Positions 1-6,810 of a DNA stretch of 10,395 bases are shown here, one piece after another. Source of the DNA: CAYUTA01 sp964447605. GTDB taxonomy: Bacteria; Bacillota; Clostridia; Christensenellales; CAG-138. The notes beneath the pieces were generated by a model that saw only the letters and a program-made list of their open reading frames with translations, searched no databases and had not been told where the DNA came from. The stretch lies in assembly GCA_964447605.1 (NCBI GenBank), contig CAYUTA010000074.1:1-10395 (forward strand). The letters are read 5' to 3'. The first letter of the stretch is position 1. Each line of letters starts with the position of its first letter. The position numbers and the translations under genes were made by a program.

Positions 1-348
1 CCGGCCGGCCGCATTTCGCCGCTCGCGCGCTTTACGCAAAGCAGGATATGCCGCATATCCCATTCCGGAAAGACAATCCAGGCTTTTTTGCCCCAACGCC
101 CGCTTGCGCATCCCTTCCATCCGGGTGCTGTTTCCCGCACGCCCCCCCACCACACCGCCCCCATTCCCCAAAACTGTCCGCGTCATAGCCCGCCGGCAAG
201 CCGCAGTTTGTTCACGGCATAGCGTACGCCCTTTGCAGCCGCCGGGTTCACGGTTTTTTGCCGCTTATGCCATATCTGCGCATAAAACCCAATTTTTGGA
301 CGCGTTTGTCGGTTGCCGCAGCGCTATGCGTCTGCTATACTGTTTCCA
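1..348. other. Gene-poor leader before the first operon
   Basis: I see no convincing gene here. The stretch includes a C-rich tract around 141-165 and a near-perfect palindrome at 44-60 (GGATATGC-C-GCATATCC). A small dyad lies at 265-285 (TTATGC, 9-nt loop, GCATAA). On the minus strand an ATG at 120 opens 40 codons that run off the left edge without a stop. It lacks a ribosome binding site and its basic, low-information translation matches no family I know, so a divergent partial gene is possible but unsupported. The right end, 313-341, holds a promoter listed separately. Confidence 0.5.
313..341 (+). promoter_or_regulatory. Sigma-A-like promoter of the flippase/RNA-modification operon
   Basis: A -35 element TTGCCG (313-318) is followed by a 17-nt spacer and a -10 element TATACT (336-341), both close to the housekeeping consensus. 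The predicted transcription start, about 7 nt past the -10 box, falls at 348-349, on or next to the ATG at 349. No Shine-Dalgarno sequence lies before that ATG. The arrangement implies a leaderless or nearly leaderless mRNA. This is inferred from spacing only. Confidence 0.6.
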
Positions 349-1404
349 ATGGAAAAAAACAAGAGGAAAAGCGCGCTCAGGCAGGTTCTCGTCGTGTTGC
401 TGAGCATCGCGGTTATCGCAGGCTTTTTATTATTTGACGAGGACGTGCAGCACATCGATGAGATGCTTGCGGCCATGTCGCCCCGGTGGCTGGTCGGCGC
501 CGGGGTCTGCATGCTGATCTACTACCTGGGCGAAACCATGATGTACCTGCTCGCCTGTAAGGACATGAAGAGCTCGGAAACGTTCTTTGACGGGCTGATC
601 ACCACGCTGATCGGTTTTTTCTATAATGCGCTTACCCCGCTTTCCAGCGGCGGACAGCCGTTTCAGATTATTCAGATGCACGGACGCGGCATCAACGTGG
701 GAACCGCCATCTCCGTCATGATGGTCAAGTTTCTGGCCTGGCACATCGCACTGACCACCACCGGGCTTGCGGGTTTTTCACTGCTGTGGAACCAGCTTGC
801 ACAGATCAGCCCCGGCATGACGGTGATGTTCTGCATCGGGTTTGTCGTGCACCTTGGCTGCGCAAGCGTCGGAATTCTGCTGATGTTCAAGCCGGAACTG
901 GTGCAGCGCGCGGGCCGCGCCGTCATCGGCTGGTCCGGGCGCGTGTTTCTTAAACGAAAGCCCGCGCTGGTGCGGCGCATATTTGACGGCTGGGAAAAAT
1001 TCATCGCCGACTACGGCGCGGCAATGGCCTTTGTGCGGCAGCATAAGCGCGGCATGCTCGCCATCCAGCTCGTGGCGTTCGTTGAGGTGGCCGCTTATCT
1101 TTCGGTTTCATACTTTGTGTACCGCGGACTTGGTTTTTCCGCTTTCTCCTATCTGACGCTGACGCTGATGCAGGCGGTGCTGACCATCTCCGTGGCCTTC
1201 ATCCCTCTGCCGGGCGCATCCGGGGCGAGCGAGGGCGCCTTTTACCTGCTGTTTACGCAATTCTTCGGGGATTCGCGGCTGGCCGGCATGCTGATCTGGC
1301 GTACGTTGACTTACTATCTGACGATTTTGCTGGGCCTGGCGGCGGTGGTGATCGACGGGTTCCGCACAAGGCGCAAGGGGGATGCGAAGAATGTACCTGG
1401 CTGA
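349..1404 (+). CDS. Flippase-like / LPG-synthase TM-domain membrane protein
   Basis: A 351-residue polytopic membrane protein of the lysylphosphatidylglycerol synthase transmembrane family (PF03706/COG0392), related to the flippase half of MprF and to AglD-type proteins. A lysine/arginine-rich N-terminus (1-11) precedes a first span at about 12-28, and further hydrophobic segments follow throughout. Family landmarks are the TPLSSGGQP stretch (96-104), the PLPGASGASEG stretch (286-296) and the WRTLTYY segment (317-323). It has no soluble aminoacyltransferase domain, so it probably moves or handles a lipid and does not synthesise lysyl-PG. The substrate cannot be told from the sequence. I chose ATG 349 because it starts just before the basic N-terminus and sits 7 nt after a -10 box. 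The in-frame TTG at 313 overlaps the -35 element and is unlikely. The gene overlaps the next by 14 nt, so they are probably co-translated. Confidence 0.88.
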   Translation: MEKNKRKSALRQVLVVLLSIAVIAGFLLFDEDVQHIDEMLAAMSPRWLVGAGVCMLIYYLGETMMYLLACKDMKSSETFFDGLITTLIGFFYNALTPLSSGGQPFQIIQMHGRGINVGTAISVMMVKFLAWHIALTTTGLAGFSLLWNQLAQISPGMTVMFCIGFVVHLGCASVGILLMFKPELVQRAGRAVIGWSGRVFLKRKPALVRRIFDGWEKFIADYGAAMAFVRQHKRGMLAIQLVAFVEVAAYLSVSYFVYRGLGFSAFSYLTLTLMQAVLTISVAFIPLPGASGASEGAFYLLFTQFFGDSRLAGMLIWRTLTYYLTILLGLAAVVIDGFRTRRKGDAKNVPG

Positions 1405-2263
1405 CGGTTGGGAGGAGTTTGCCGTGCTCGACGCGGGCGGCGGCAACAAGCTCGAGCGCTGGAAGGACGTGACGCTGCTTCGGCCCGATCCGCAGGCGGT
1501 CTGGCCCATGCCTCAGCCGCACGGCGCCGACGCGGTCTATCTGCGCGCTTCTACCGGCGGCGGACATTGGGAATGCGGGCGTGCCCTGCCCGAAAGCTGG
1601 AGCATTCGCTATAAACGGCTGTCGTTCATCGTGCGCCCCACGGGCTTTAAGCACACGGGCCTGTTCCCCGAGCAGGCCGTCAACTGGGACTGGATGGCCG
1701 AAACGCTCTCCGACTGGAAGCAGGCGCATGCGCGCGTACCGCGCGTGCTCAACCTGTTCGCATACACCGGCGGCGCAACGGTTGCCTGCGCGGCGGCCGG
1801 GGCGGAAGTCGTGCATGTGGACGCGGCAAAGGGCATGGTCGCCTGGGCCAGGGACAACGCGCGCATAAGCGGCCTTGCCGAAGCGCCCATCCGCTATCTG
1901 GTGGACGACTGCGTCAAGTTCGTCAGGCGCGAGCTGCGGCGCGGCAGCCGTTATGACGGCGTGGTGATGGACCCGCCCAGCTACGGCCGCGGACCGACGG
2001 GCGAGATGTGGAAGATCGAATCCGGGCTCTTCCCGCTTGTTTCCGACTGTGCGGCGCTGCTTTCCGACACGCCCGCGTTCTTCCTCATCAACTCCTATAC
2101 CACGGGACTTGCGCCGAGCGTGCTGAAAAACGTGCTTCGCGTCGCGCTGCCGCATGCATGCGTTGCATCCGGCGAGGTAGGCTTGCCCATTCTGCGCGGC
2201 GGTCTCGTACTGCCCTGCGGCGCGAGCGGGCGCGCCGTCTTTGCCATGAACGGAGCGGATTGA
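1391..2263 (+). CDS. Class I SAM-dependent (COG1092-type) RNA methyltransferase
   Basis: A 290-residue protein of the RlmI/RlmK-like methyltransferase group (PF10672 type), probably acting on rRNA with S-adenosylmethionine. The Rossmann core is clear: motif I LNLFAYTGGATV (120-131), an acidic SAM-ribose ligand in HVDAAKG (D144), an aspartate pair at 172-173, and motif IV DPPSYGRG (194-201) followed by GEMWKIE. There is no N-terminal PUA domain, unlike E. coli RlmI. The segment after motif IV (FLINSYTTGL, 231-240) has no cysteine where m5C enzymes of this group carry the catalytic one, so an N-methyl product is more likely. ATG 1391 is preferred over the in-frame ATG at 1382 because AAGGGGG (1375-1381) lies 9 nt upstream of it. 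It overlaps the preceding gene and ends 4 nt before the pseudouridine synthase. The exact target base is unknown. Confidence 0.85.
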   Translation: MYLADGWEEFAVLDAGGGNKLERWKDVTLLRPDPQAVWPMPQPHGADAVYLRASTGGGHWECGRALPESWSIRYKRLSFIVRPTGFKHTGLFPEQAVNWDWMAETLSDWKQAHARVPRVLNLFAYTGGATVACAAAGAEVVHVDAAKGMVAWARDNARISGLAEAPIRYLVDDCVKFVRRELRRGSRYDGVVMDPPSYGRGPTGEMWKIESGLFPLVSDCAALLSDTPAFFLINSYTTGLAPSVLKNVLRVALPHACVASGEVGLPILRGGLVLPCGASGRAVFAMNGAD

Positions 2264-2267
2264 AGCG

Positions 2268-3644
2268 ATGACGTCGGACGGCAGACAGCGGCAGCTCTAT
2301 CCCGCGGCAGATAACGCCGCCTCCGGTTCGGCGGCGTTCGGCTTGCCCTGCCTGAACATCCTGTATGAGGATAACCATCTCCTCGTGGTGGAAAAGCCCG
2401 TCAATATACCCGTGCAGGCCGATATCAGCGGCGACATGGATCTTTTGAGCGCGCTCAAAGCCTATATCAGGCAAAAATACAACAAGCCCGGCGAGGCGTA
2501 CCTTGGCCTGGTACACAGGCTCGACCGTCCTGTCGGCGGGGTGATGGTGTTTGCGCGCACCAGCAAGGCCGCGGCCCGCCTGGCCGATCAATTTCAAAAC
2601 CGCATTGCAAAAAAGCGCTACGCCGCCGTGGTGGCGGGCCATGCGCCAGGCGGCGCACAGCTGACCGATTGGCTGATCAAGGATGCGCGCACCTTTTCCT
2701 CCGCGGTCGTGCCGGAGGGAACGGCGGGCGCAAAGCTTGCCAGGCTGCGCTATGCGCTGCTTGGACAACGGGACGGGGCGAGCCTGCTCGACGTTGCGCT
2801 GTTCACAGGCCGCGCGCATCAAATCCGCGTACAGCTTTCCCATGCGGGCCTGCCCATTGTTGGCGACCAGCGTTACAACCCGCTGGCGCGGCCGGGTACG
2901 CAGATTGCGCTCTGGGCCTATGCGCTCTCGCTGCGCCACCCGACGCTTGACGAGGATATGACGTTCACGCTGCCGCCGCGCGGGGAGGCGTTTGCCGCGT
3001 TTGCCGCGCAGACGGCGCTTTTGCCCGCCTTTGCGGTTTGCCGCGGCGTATACCTTGACGGTGAACTGCTTGTGGCGGATAAAAACGCGGGTGTGGAGAC
3101 CGAGGGCGAACTGCTCGGCCAGCTTTCCGCGCTTGCGCTTCCGGACGGCAGGCGCGAGTTATACGCCGTGCACCGGCTCGACGCCAACACCGAAGGTCTC
3201 GTCGTCTTTGCGCGCACGCAGCGCGCGCGTACACGGCTTGAAAAGCTGTTTTATACCCATGCTCTCACCAAGCTTTACCATGCGGTGGTGCGCGGCACGC
3301 CGCCCGGATCGGGCACGCTTGTCCACTGGATCGTAAAGGACGGCGACGGCGCGCAAGTCCGCCTTTGCAGGGAACGGGACGCGGGCGCGCTGCGCTGCGA
3401 GCTGGCCTATCGCACGCTGCAAACAGATGGGGAGAAGAGCCTGGTGGAAATCACGCTGCTTACGGGCCGTACGCATCAGATTCGCGTGCAGATGGCCGCG
3501 GCCGGTTACCCCGTGCTTGGCGACGACAAATACGGCGACCGCGCGTTTAACAAAGCGCACCGCGCGCGTACGCAGCGGCTGCTGGCCAAACGGCTTACGC
3601 TCGACGGACACACCTTCACCAGCATGCGGGAACTGACGCTGTAA
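2268..3644 (+). CDS. RluA-family pseudouridine synthase with two tandem catalytic domains
   Basis: A 458-residue protein made of two complete RluA-type pseudouridine synthase domains; single-domain members are usually about 220-320 residues. Domain 1 (about 28-235) has ILYEDNHLLVVEKP, the catalytic HRLDRPVGG (Asp86) and GRAHQIRVQL (181-190). Domain 2 (about 258-455) has a similar opening (YLDGELLVADKNAG), the catalytic HRLDANTEG (Asp305) and GRTHQIRVQM (400-409). Both catalytic aspartates and both uracil-binding Arg segments are present, so both halves look active. There is no S4 RNA-binding domain. The enzyme should isomerise uridine to pseudouridine in rRNA or tRNA; the positions are unknown. 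The start ATG 2268 has GGAGCGG (2252-2258) upstream and begins 4 nt after the methyltransferase stop, which fits translational coupling. The frame is open throughout, with no sign of a sequencing-made fusion. Confidence 0.9.
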   Translation: MTSDGRQRQLYPAADNAASGSAAFGLPCLNILYEDNHLLVVEKPVNIPVQADISGDMDLLSALKAYIRQKYNKPGEAYLGLVHRLDRPVGGVMVFARTSKAAARLADQFQNRIAKKRYAAVVAGHAPGGAQLTDWLIKDARTFSSAVVPEGTAGAKLARLRYALLGQRDGASLLDVALFTGRAHQIRVQLSHAGLPIVGDQRYNPLARPGTQIALWAYALSLRHPTLDEDMTFTLPPRGEAFAAFAAQTALLPAFAVCRGVYLDGELLVADKNAGVETEGELLGQLSALALPDGRRELYAVHRLDANTEGLVVFARTQRARTRLEKLFYTHALTKLYHAVVRGTPPGSGTLVHWIVKDGDGAQVRLCRERDAGALRCELAYRTLQTDGEKSLVEITLLTGRTHQIRVQMAAAGYPVLGDDKYGDRAFNKAHRARTQRLLAKRLTLDGHTFTSMRELTL

Positions 3645-3860
3645 GAACGCTTCCCGCAGCTTTTCCAAATACCGGCATGATATTGATTTTTTTCGTATGC
3701 AATCGATGGGCCGGAATGCCGGCGCCGCATGAAAGGCTTTGAACCGTGGGCAAGGGCGACAGGTGCGATAGTCCCTTGGCGGTTCGCCGCCCGGGAGCGC
3801 AAAGCGCCGGAGGCGACCTGCCAAAGCCGCCGCGGGAAACGTCTTGAGGTCATTCGGGAT

Positions 3861-3884
3861 GCGCAAGGGCTGTCGCCCTTGCGC
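3861..3884. repeat. Perfect 10-bp inverted repeat with 4-nt loop
   Basis: GCGCAAGGGC (3861-3870), loop TGTC, then GCCCTTGCGC (3875-3884). It has the same design as the palindrome at 7935-7960: an AAGGGC arm, a 4-nt loop, and the GCCCTT complement. Both are flanked by G/C-rich text. I infer that they belong to one family of short structured intergenic repeats, but only two copies are visible. Confidence 0.55.
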
Positions 3885-3909
3885 CGGAGCGCGAAGGCGG
3901 AACTCTTGC

Positions 3910-3929
3910 AAAAAGGCGAGCCGCGGCTC
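3910..3929 (-). terminator. Possible weak rho-independent terminator of the amidase gene
   Basis: Read on the minus strand, a GAGCCGCGGCTC palindrome (3929-3918) is followed by GCC and a run of five T (3914-3910), about 55 nt after the amidase stop codon. The usable stem is only 4-5 bp with a tight loop, so this is a weak candidate. No better terminator is visible before it. Confidence 0.3.
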
Positions 3930-3983
3930 CCGTTTTCGCGCCTGCCAACAGCCGCCAGGGCGAAGGCCGGCCTGTTGCCGCTC

Positions 3984-4670
3984 CTACTTTGTCTTTAAAT
4001 ACGCCATTACGCCCCCGGCAATCGCGCACGAAAGCTTTTCCTGATGGGCCGGATCCTGCAAAAGCTGCTCGTCATCGGCATTGGAGAGAAAACCGCATTC
4101 CACCAGCACGGCCGGGCAGGCGCACTCGCGGATGATGAAATAATCGCCGGGGTTGGCAAGCCGCTTTGCGCGGCCAATCGCCTCGCACACGCCGTCGATG
4201 ACCGTTTGGGCCAGCTTTTGCCCCTCCTCCGAGCCCGCCATATAGTATGCCATTGCGCCGGAAATGCTGCGGTCGGTAAATTTGTTCATGTGAATGCTCA
4301 CGACAAGGTCGATTCCCGGCGTATTGAGAATTTCGCGCCTTGCCGCCATATCGGCCTGCTTGGTATCGGCCAGCGCGTTTTCATCCGTGCGCGTCATGAC
4401 GACGTTCACGCCCTGTTCGCTGAGCAGATTGGCAACGCGCAGGGCGACCATCAGGTTCAATCCCGCTTCCTTTACATGCGTGTCGGTTCCAACCGCGCCG
4501 CCGTCCGTGCCGCCGTGGCCGGCGTCCACCACCACCGTGAACCCGTCCGCCGTAACCGGCAGCGCCGCCTCCGCCCGCTGCTCGATCCAATCCGCCGCGC
4601 CAAACACAGCGACCGCGACTGCCGCCGTGACCAGCAGCGCGCCAAACCATTCGGCGATTTGTTTCCACAT
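3984..4670 (-). CDS. cwlD: N-acetylmuramoyl-L-alanine amidase, CwlD-like
   Basis: A 228-residue zinc amidase (Amidase_3 family) that cleaves the bond between MurNAc and L-Ala in peptidoglycan. One N-terminal membrane or signal segment (about 10-27) places the catalytic domain (43-226) outside the cytoplasm. Zinc ligands are visible as H52 in VDAGHGG, E68 in KEAG and H127 in SIHMN; the catalytic glutamate is E191 in VECGFLSN. There are no SPOR, SH3 or LysM repeats. The length and layout match CwlD (about 237 residues in B. subtilis), which acts with PdaA to make muramic delta-lactam in spore cortex. A general short amidase is the alternative. The ATG at 4670 is preferred because AAAGGTGA lies about 8 nt upstream; a longer frame from a TTG at 4694 would bury that site. 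The gene stands alone, divergent from the symporter. Confidence 0.82.
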   Translation of the reverse strand: MWKQIAEWFGALLVTAAVAVAVFGAADWIEQRAEAALPVTADGFTVVVDAGHGGTDGGAVGTDTHVKEAGLNLMVALRVANLLSEQGVNVVMTRTDENALADTKQADMAARREILNTPGIDLVVSIHMNKFTDRSISGAMAYYMAGSEEGQKLAQTVIDGVCEAIGRAKRLANPGDYFIIRECACPAVLVECGFLSNADDEQLLQDPAHQEKLSCAIAGGVMAYLKTK

Positions 4671-4775
4671 ATGGTAATTCACCTTTCGTTCCAATTTGGT
4701 AAAATCTATGCCGGTATCATCCTATTCGCCCCACCTGCATAGATATTCCCGCGAAAAACCTGCATAAAAGCCGGG

Positions 4776-4856
4776 TTATACACAGCTTCCACATGGTTAT
4801 CCACAGGAAACGGTGCCTTTTTCGGGATTTTTTTCTGGTTGTCCACCGTATACACG
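4776..4856 (+). promoter_or_regulatory. Cluster of DnaA-box-like sites
   Basis: TTATACACA (4776-4784) fits the relaxed DnaA consensus TTWTNCACA. TTATCCACA (4797-4805) is the perfect strong box. TTGTCCACC (4839-4847) and GTATACACG (4848-4856) are two-mismatch relatives. All point the same way, and the first three start at multiples of 21 bp (4776, 4797, 4839), which would put them on one face of the helix. This is not an obvious oriC, because neither dnaA nor dnaN is nearby. DnaA binding here is inferred from the motif only. Confidence 0.5.
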
Positions 4857-5072
4857 GCTTGAATACGCATGGATCGGGATGCAAAACCAGTCCGATTTCG
4901 TCAATCATTGCCTGCCGGATATGCAAATATGGCCAATTTATGACCACTCGAAGGCGGTCACCATGCGGCATAACCACCCGAAACGCCGCAAAATCCCGCA
5001 AAGCATCCCGTATGAAACCTTATGCAGTTTTCCCCTCCGTCATGCCGCCGGAACAAAAAAACAGGCCGCTTC

Positions 5073-5099
5073 CCGTACGGAACAATCCATTCCGCACGG
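5073..5099. repeat. Inverted repeat upstream of the symporter promoter
   Basis: CCGTACGGAA (5073-5082), a 7-nt spacer, then TTCCGCACGG (5090-5099): 10-bp arms with a single mismatch. It is not followed by a T run, so it does not look like a terminator. Its place about 40 bp before the -35 element suggests a regulator-binding site. Confidence 0.45.
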
Positions 5100-5103
5100 T
5101 TAT

Positions 5104-5128
5104 GACATATTTTCTTTGCAATTATGTC
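5104..5128. promoter_or_regulatory. Possible operator dyad next to the symporter promoter
   Basis: GACATA (5104-5109) and TATGTC (5123-5128) form a dyad whose half-sites are 19 bp apart, close to two helical turns. It ends 8 bp before the -35 element. This is the geometry of a dimeric repressor or activator site, but the arms are only 6 bp long. Confidence 0.3.
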
Positions 5129-5136
5129 GCTTTTGC

Positions 5137-5166
5137 TTTACAACCTGCCGCCCGCTTCTATATGCT
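5137..5166 (+). promoter_or_regulatory. Candidate promoter of the symporter gene
   Basis: TTTACA (5137-5142) may serve as -35, with TATATG (5159-5164, 16-nt spacer) or TATGCT (5161-5166, 18-nt spacer) as -10. This leaves a leader of about 40 nt that contains the GAGGGAG ribosome binding site at 5199-5205. Confidence 0.5.
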
Positions 5167-5213
5167 GGAAGAAAGGTCCGTTTGGGGATAAGTTTACTGA
5201 GGGAGATACCTTT

Positions 5214-6668
5214 ATGAATGTCATTGCCATTGTCATCGTCGCCGCCTATCTGATCGGTATGCTGGTCGTGGGCTTTATCGTGTCCAAAACCAAGATCAAG
5301 ACCAGCAGCGACTATATGATCGCCGGGCGCAGAATGGGGCTGTTCATGGTGGCGTTCTCGCTGTCGGCCAACAACATCGGCGGCGGCAGCACCACCGGTC
5401 TTGCAACCAGGGCTTTTGGCGATTGGGGTATGAGCGCGTGCTGGTACGTGCTGGCCGCATCGCTTGCGATGATCCCGCTGGCGTTCTTTGCGCCCAAAAT
5501 CCGCAAGACGCTTGCCGTCACCATTCCGGAGGTTGTGGAACGCCGCTTTGGCAAGCTGTCGAGCACGTTTACCGCCGTGCTGAACATCCTTGCGCTCTTC
5601 TGCCTGACCAGTTCGCAGGTCATGGCCTCCGGCGTGGTCATCTCGTCGCTGACAAGCATCCCGCTCAACGTCTGCCTGCTGATTGCCGGTGCGGTCATCA
5701 TCCTTTACACCACGCTCGGCGGCATGATTGCCGACCAAATTTCCGATCTGGTGCAGTTTGTCATCATTTTCATCGGCCTGGCCATTGCCACGCCGATTGT
5801 GATGAACAGCGCGGGCGGCTGGGACGTCATCGCCGCCAAGCTGCCCCCGGCGAAGCTGAGCTTTACGGCCATCGGCTGGGTGACCATCATCGGCTATATT
5901 TTCAACTATTTTTGCACGTTCCTCTCCGGTCCGGAGATGGTCAGCCGCTTTGAATCCGCCAGGGACGAAAAAACGGCTAAAAATGCGTCGCTGGTGTCCG
6001 GCGTGCTGATGGCCGCCATGTCCATCTTCCCGACGCTGCTGGGCCTGGCCGCCTTTGCGCTGCAGGACCGGATTCCCGGCATCACGGACAAAACGGCCAT
6101 GATGGGCGTGACCAACGCCTTTGCGCCGCCACTGATCACCGGCCTGATCTCCGCGGCCATCATTTCGGCCACCATGTCCAGCGCGGACTCCAACCTGCTG
6201 TGCATGTCGACCATGTTCATCCGCGATATCTACCAGAAGTTCTTTATCAAAAAGCGGCTGGACGACGGAAGGGTCATCTTCGCAACCAGGCTCTGCAACG
6301 TAATTGCGTGCCTCGTGGCCATGGGCATCGCCCTCTTCGGCGTGGATATCGTCATGATGAATACGTTTGCGTTCGCCATACGCTGCGCGGGCCCGTTCGC
6401 GGCGTATGGACTCGGCCTGATCGTGCCGCGCGCAACAAAGGCCAGCGGCATCGTATCCATCCTTATGGGGACCGCCGGCGTTGTGGTATGGCAAATTCTT
6501 GGCGGCGGCGCATTCTATCTTGGCGTGCTGCCCGTGGTGTTCGGCTGCGCGGTCGGCGTGCTGGCCTTCTTTGTAACCAACTGGATCTGCTGGGCAAAGG
6601 GCGTTGCCCCCGCCCCATCGGCCTATCTGAGCCAAGAGGAGGCCCGGAAGGAGGAGGCGCTGGTCTAA
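5214..6668 (+). CDS. Sodium:solute symporter (SSF/SLC5 family)
   Basis: A 484-residue secondary transporter of PF00474 that should couple sodium entry to uptake of a small solute across the cytoplasmic membrane. About 12-13 hydrophobic spans are visible from residue 2 to 458. Family marks are SANNIGGGSTTG in TM2 (51-62), the YTTLGGMIADQISDLVQ segment (165-181), and MSSADSN (321-327), whose serines belong to the sodium-2 site in TM8. A short charged tail ends the protein. The substrate is not readable from sequence; proline, pantothenate, sugars and organic acids all occur in the family. I chose ATG 5214 because GAGGGAG lies 8 nt upstream and the first span starts at once. An earlier in-frame start at 5124 would put the promoter inside the gene. 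It is monocistronic: a hairpin follows 60 nt after the stop. Confidence 0.93.
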   Translation: MNVIAIVIVAAYLIGMLVVGFIVSKTKIKTSSDYMIAGRRMGLFMVAFSLSANNIGGGSTTGLATRAFGDWGMSACWYVLAASLAMIPLAFFAPKIRKTLAVTIPEVVERRFGKLSSTFTAVLNILALFCLTSSQVMASGVVISSLTSIPLNVCLLIAGAVIILYTTLGGMIADQISDLVQFVIIFIGLAIATPIVMNSAGGWDVIAAKLPPAKLSFTAIGWVTIIGYIFNYFCTFLSGPEMVSRFESARDEKTAKNASLVSGVLMAAMSIFPTLLGLAAFALQDRIPGITDKTAMMGVTNAFAPPLITGLISAAIISATMSSADSNLLCMSTMFIRDIYQKFFIKKRLDDGRVIFATRLCNVIACLVAMGIALFGVDIVMMNTFAFAIRCAGPFAAYGLGLIVPRATKASGIVSILMGTAGVVVWQILGGGAFYLGVLPVVFGCAVGVLAFFVTNWICWAKGVAPAPSAYLSQEEARKEEALV

Positions 6669-6728
6669 GCGCAGCCACCTGCGGCGCGGATTGGCGGTAC
6701 AACCCGCATCACACCTTTTCTAACACGA

Positions 6729-6758
6729 GCCGCCCCTTCACGCCTGTGAAGGGGCGGC
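6729..6758. terminator. Strong bidirectional hairpin between convergent genes
   Basis: GCCGCCCCTTCAC (6729-6741), loop GCCT, GTGAAGGGGCGGC (6746-6758): a perfect 13-bp GC-rich stem between the ends of the symporter gene and the convergent small membrane-protein gene. Neither side has a continuous T run, so it is a terminator or 3'-end stabiliser of imperfect type serving both transcripts. Confidence 0.6.
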
Positions 6759-6810
6759 CAGAACCGATAAAACCATATGTTTTCATTGAAGAGCAACGGC
6801 GCCCGCTAAA

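Larger units (their letters stand above)
3645..3983. other. Hairpin-rich intergenic spacer between convergent genes
   Basis: I find no gene here. The spacer separates the end of the pseudouridine synthase gene (+) from the end of the amidase gene (-) and is dense in inverted repeats: 3710-3723 (GCCGG-AATG-CCGGC), 3751-3778 (CAAGGG...CCCTTG with a bulge), 3778-3791 (GGCGG-TTCG-CCGCC, a UUCG-type loop), 3861-3884 and 3918-3929. The translated frames across it are repeat-like and carry no known domain. The composition resembles short structured intergenic repeats, not decayed coding sequence. Confidence 0.5.
4671..5213. other. Long divergent intergenic region with DnaA-like boxes and dyads
   Basis: These 543 bp lie between the divergent amidase and symporter genes and are visibly more AT-rich than the neighbouring genes. 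The frames across it (for example 4813-5217 on the plus strand and 4717-5001 on the minus) start at GTG or TTG without a good ribosome binding site and show no known domain, so I do not call a gene. It holds a direct repeat ACCTGCATA (4733-4741 and 4758-4766), the DnaA-like cluster at 4776-4856, two inverted repeats at 5073-5128 and a candidate promoter at 5137-5166. An unannotated small RNA cannot be excluded. Confidence 0.55.

Noticed and set aside
1..120. Minus-strand frame opening at ATG 120 and running off the left edge
   Set aside because: It is only 40 codons long, with no ribosome binding site and no recognisable content. I kept it as a remark, not a gene.
104..403. 99-codon plus-strand frame before the first gene
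   Set aside because: It overlaps the flippase-like gene out of frame, is rich in Pro/Arg/Ser from C-rich DNA, and has no ribosome binding site.
4671..4735. Possible sporulation (sigma-E or sigma-G) promoter before the amidase gene, around the CATAGATT near 4700
   Set aside because: The -10 match is partial and no -35 element lies at the right distance, so the amidase promoter stays undefined.
4813..5217. 134-codon plus-strand frame in the long intergenic region, and the 94-codon minus frame at 4717-5001
   Set aside because: They start at GTG and TTG without usable ribosome binding sites, and their translations show no domain or gene-like composition. The plus frame also runs through the symporter promoter and ribosome binding site.
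5100..6635. Very long minus-strand frame opposite the symporter (511 codons)
   Set aside because: It is a shadow of the symporter's codon bias. Its translation is full of His/Gly/Arg/Asp with no domain, while the plus frame is a clear SSF protein.
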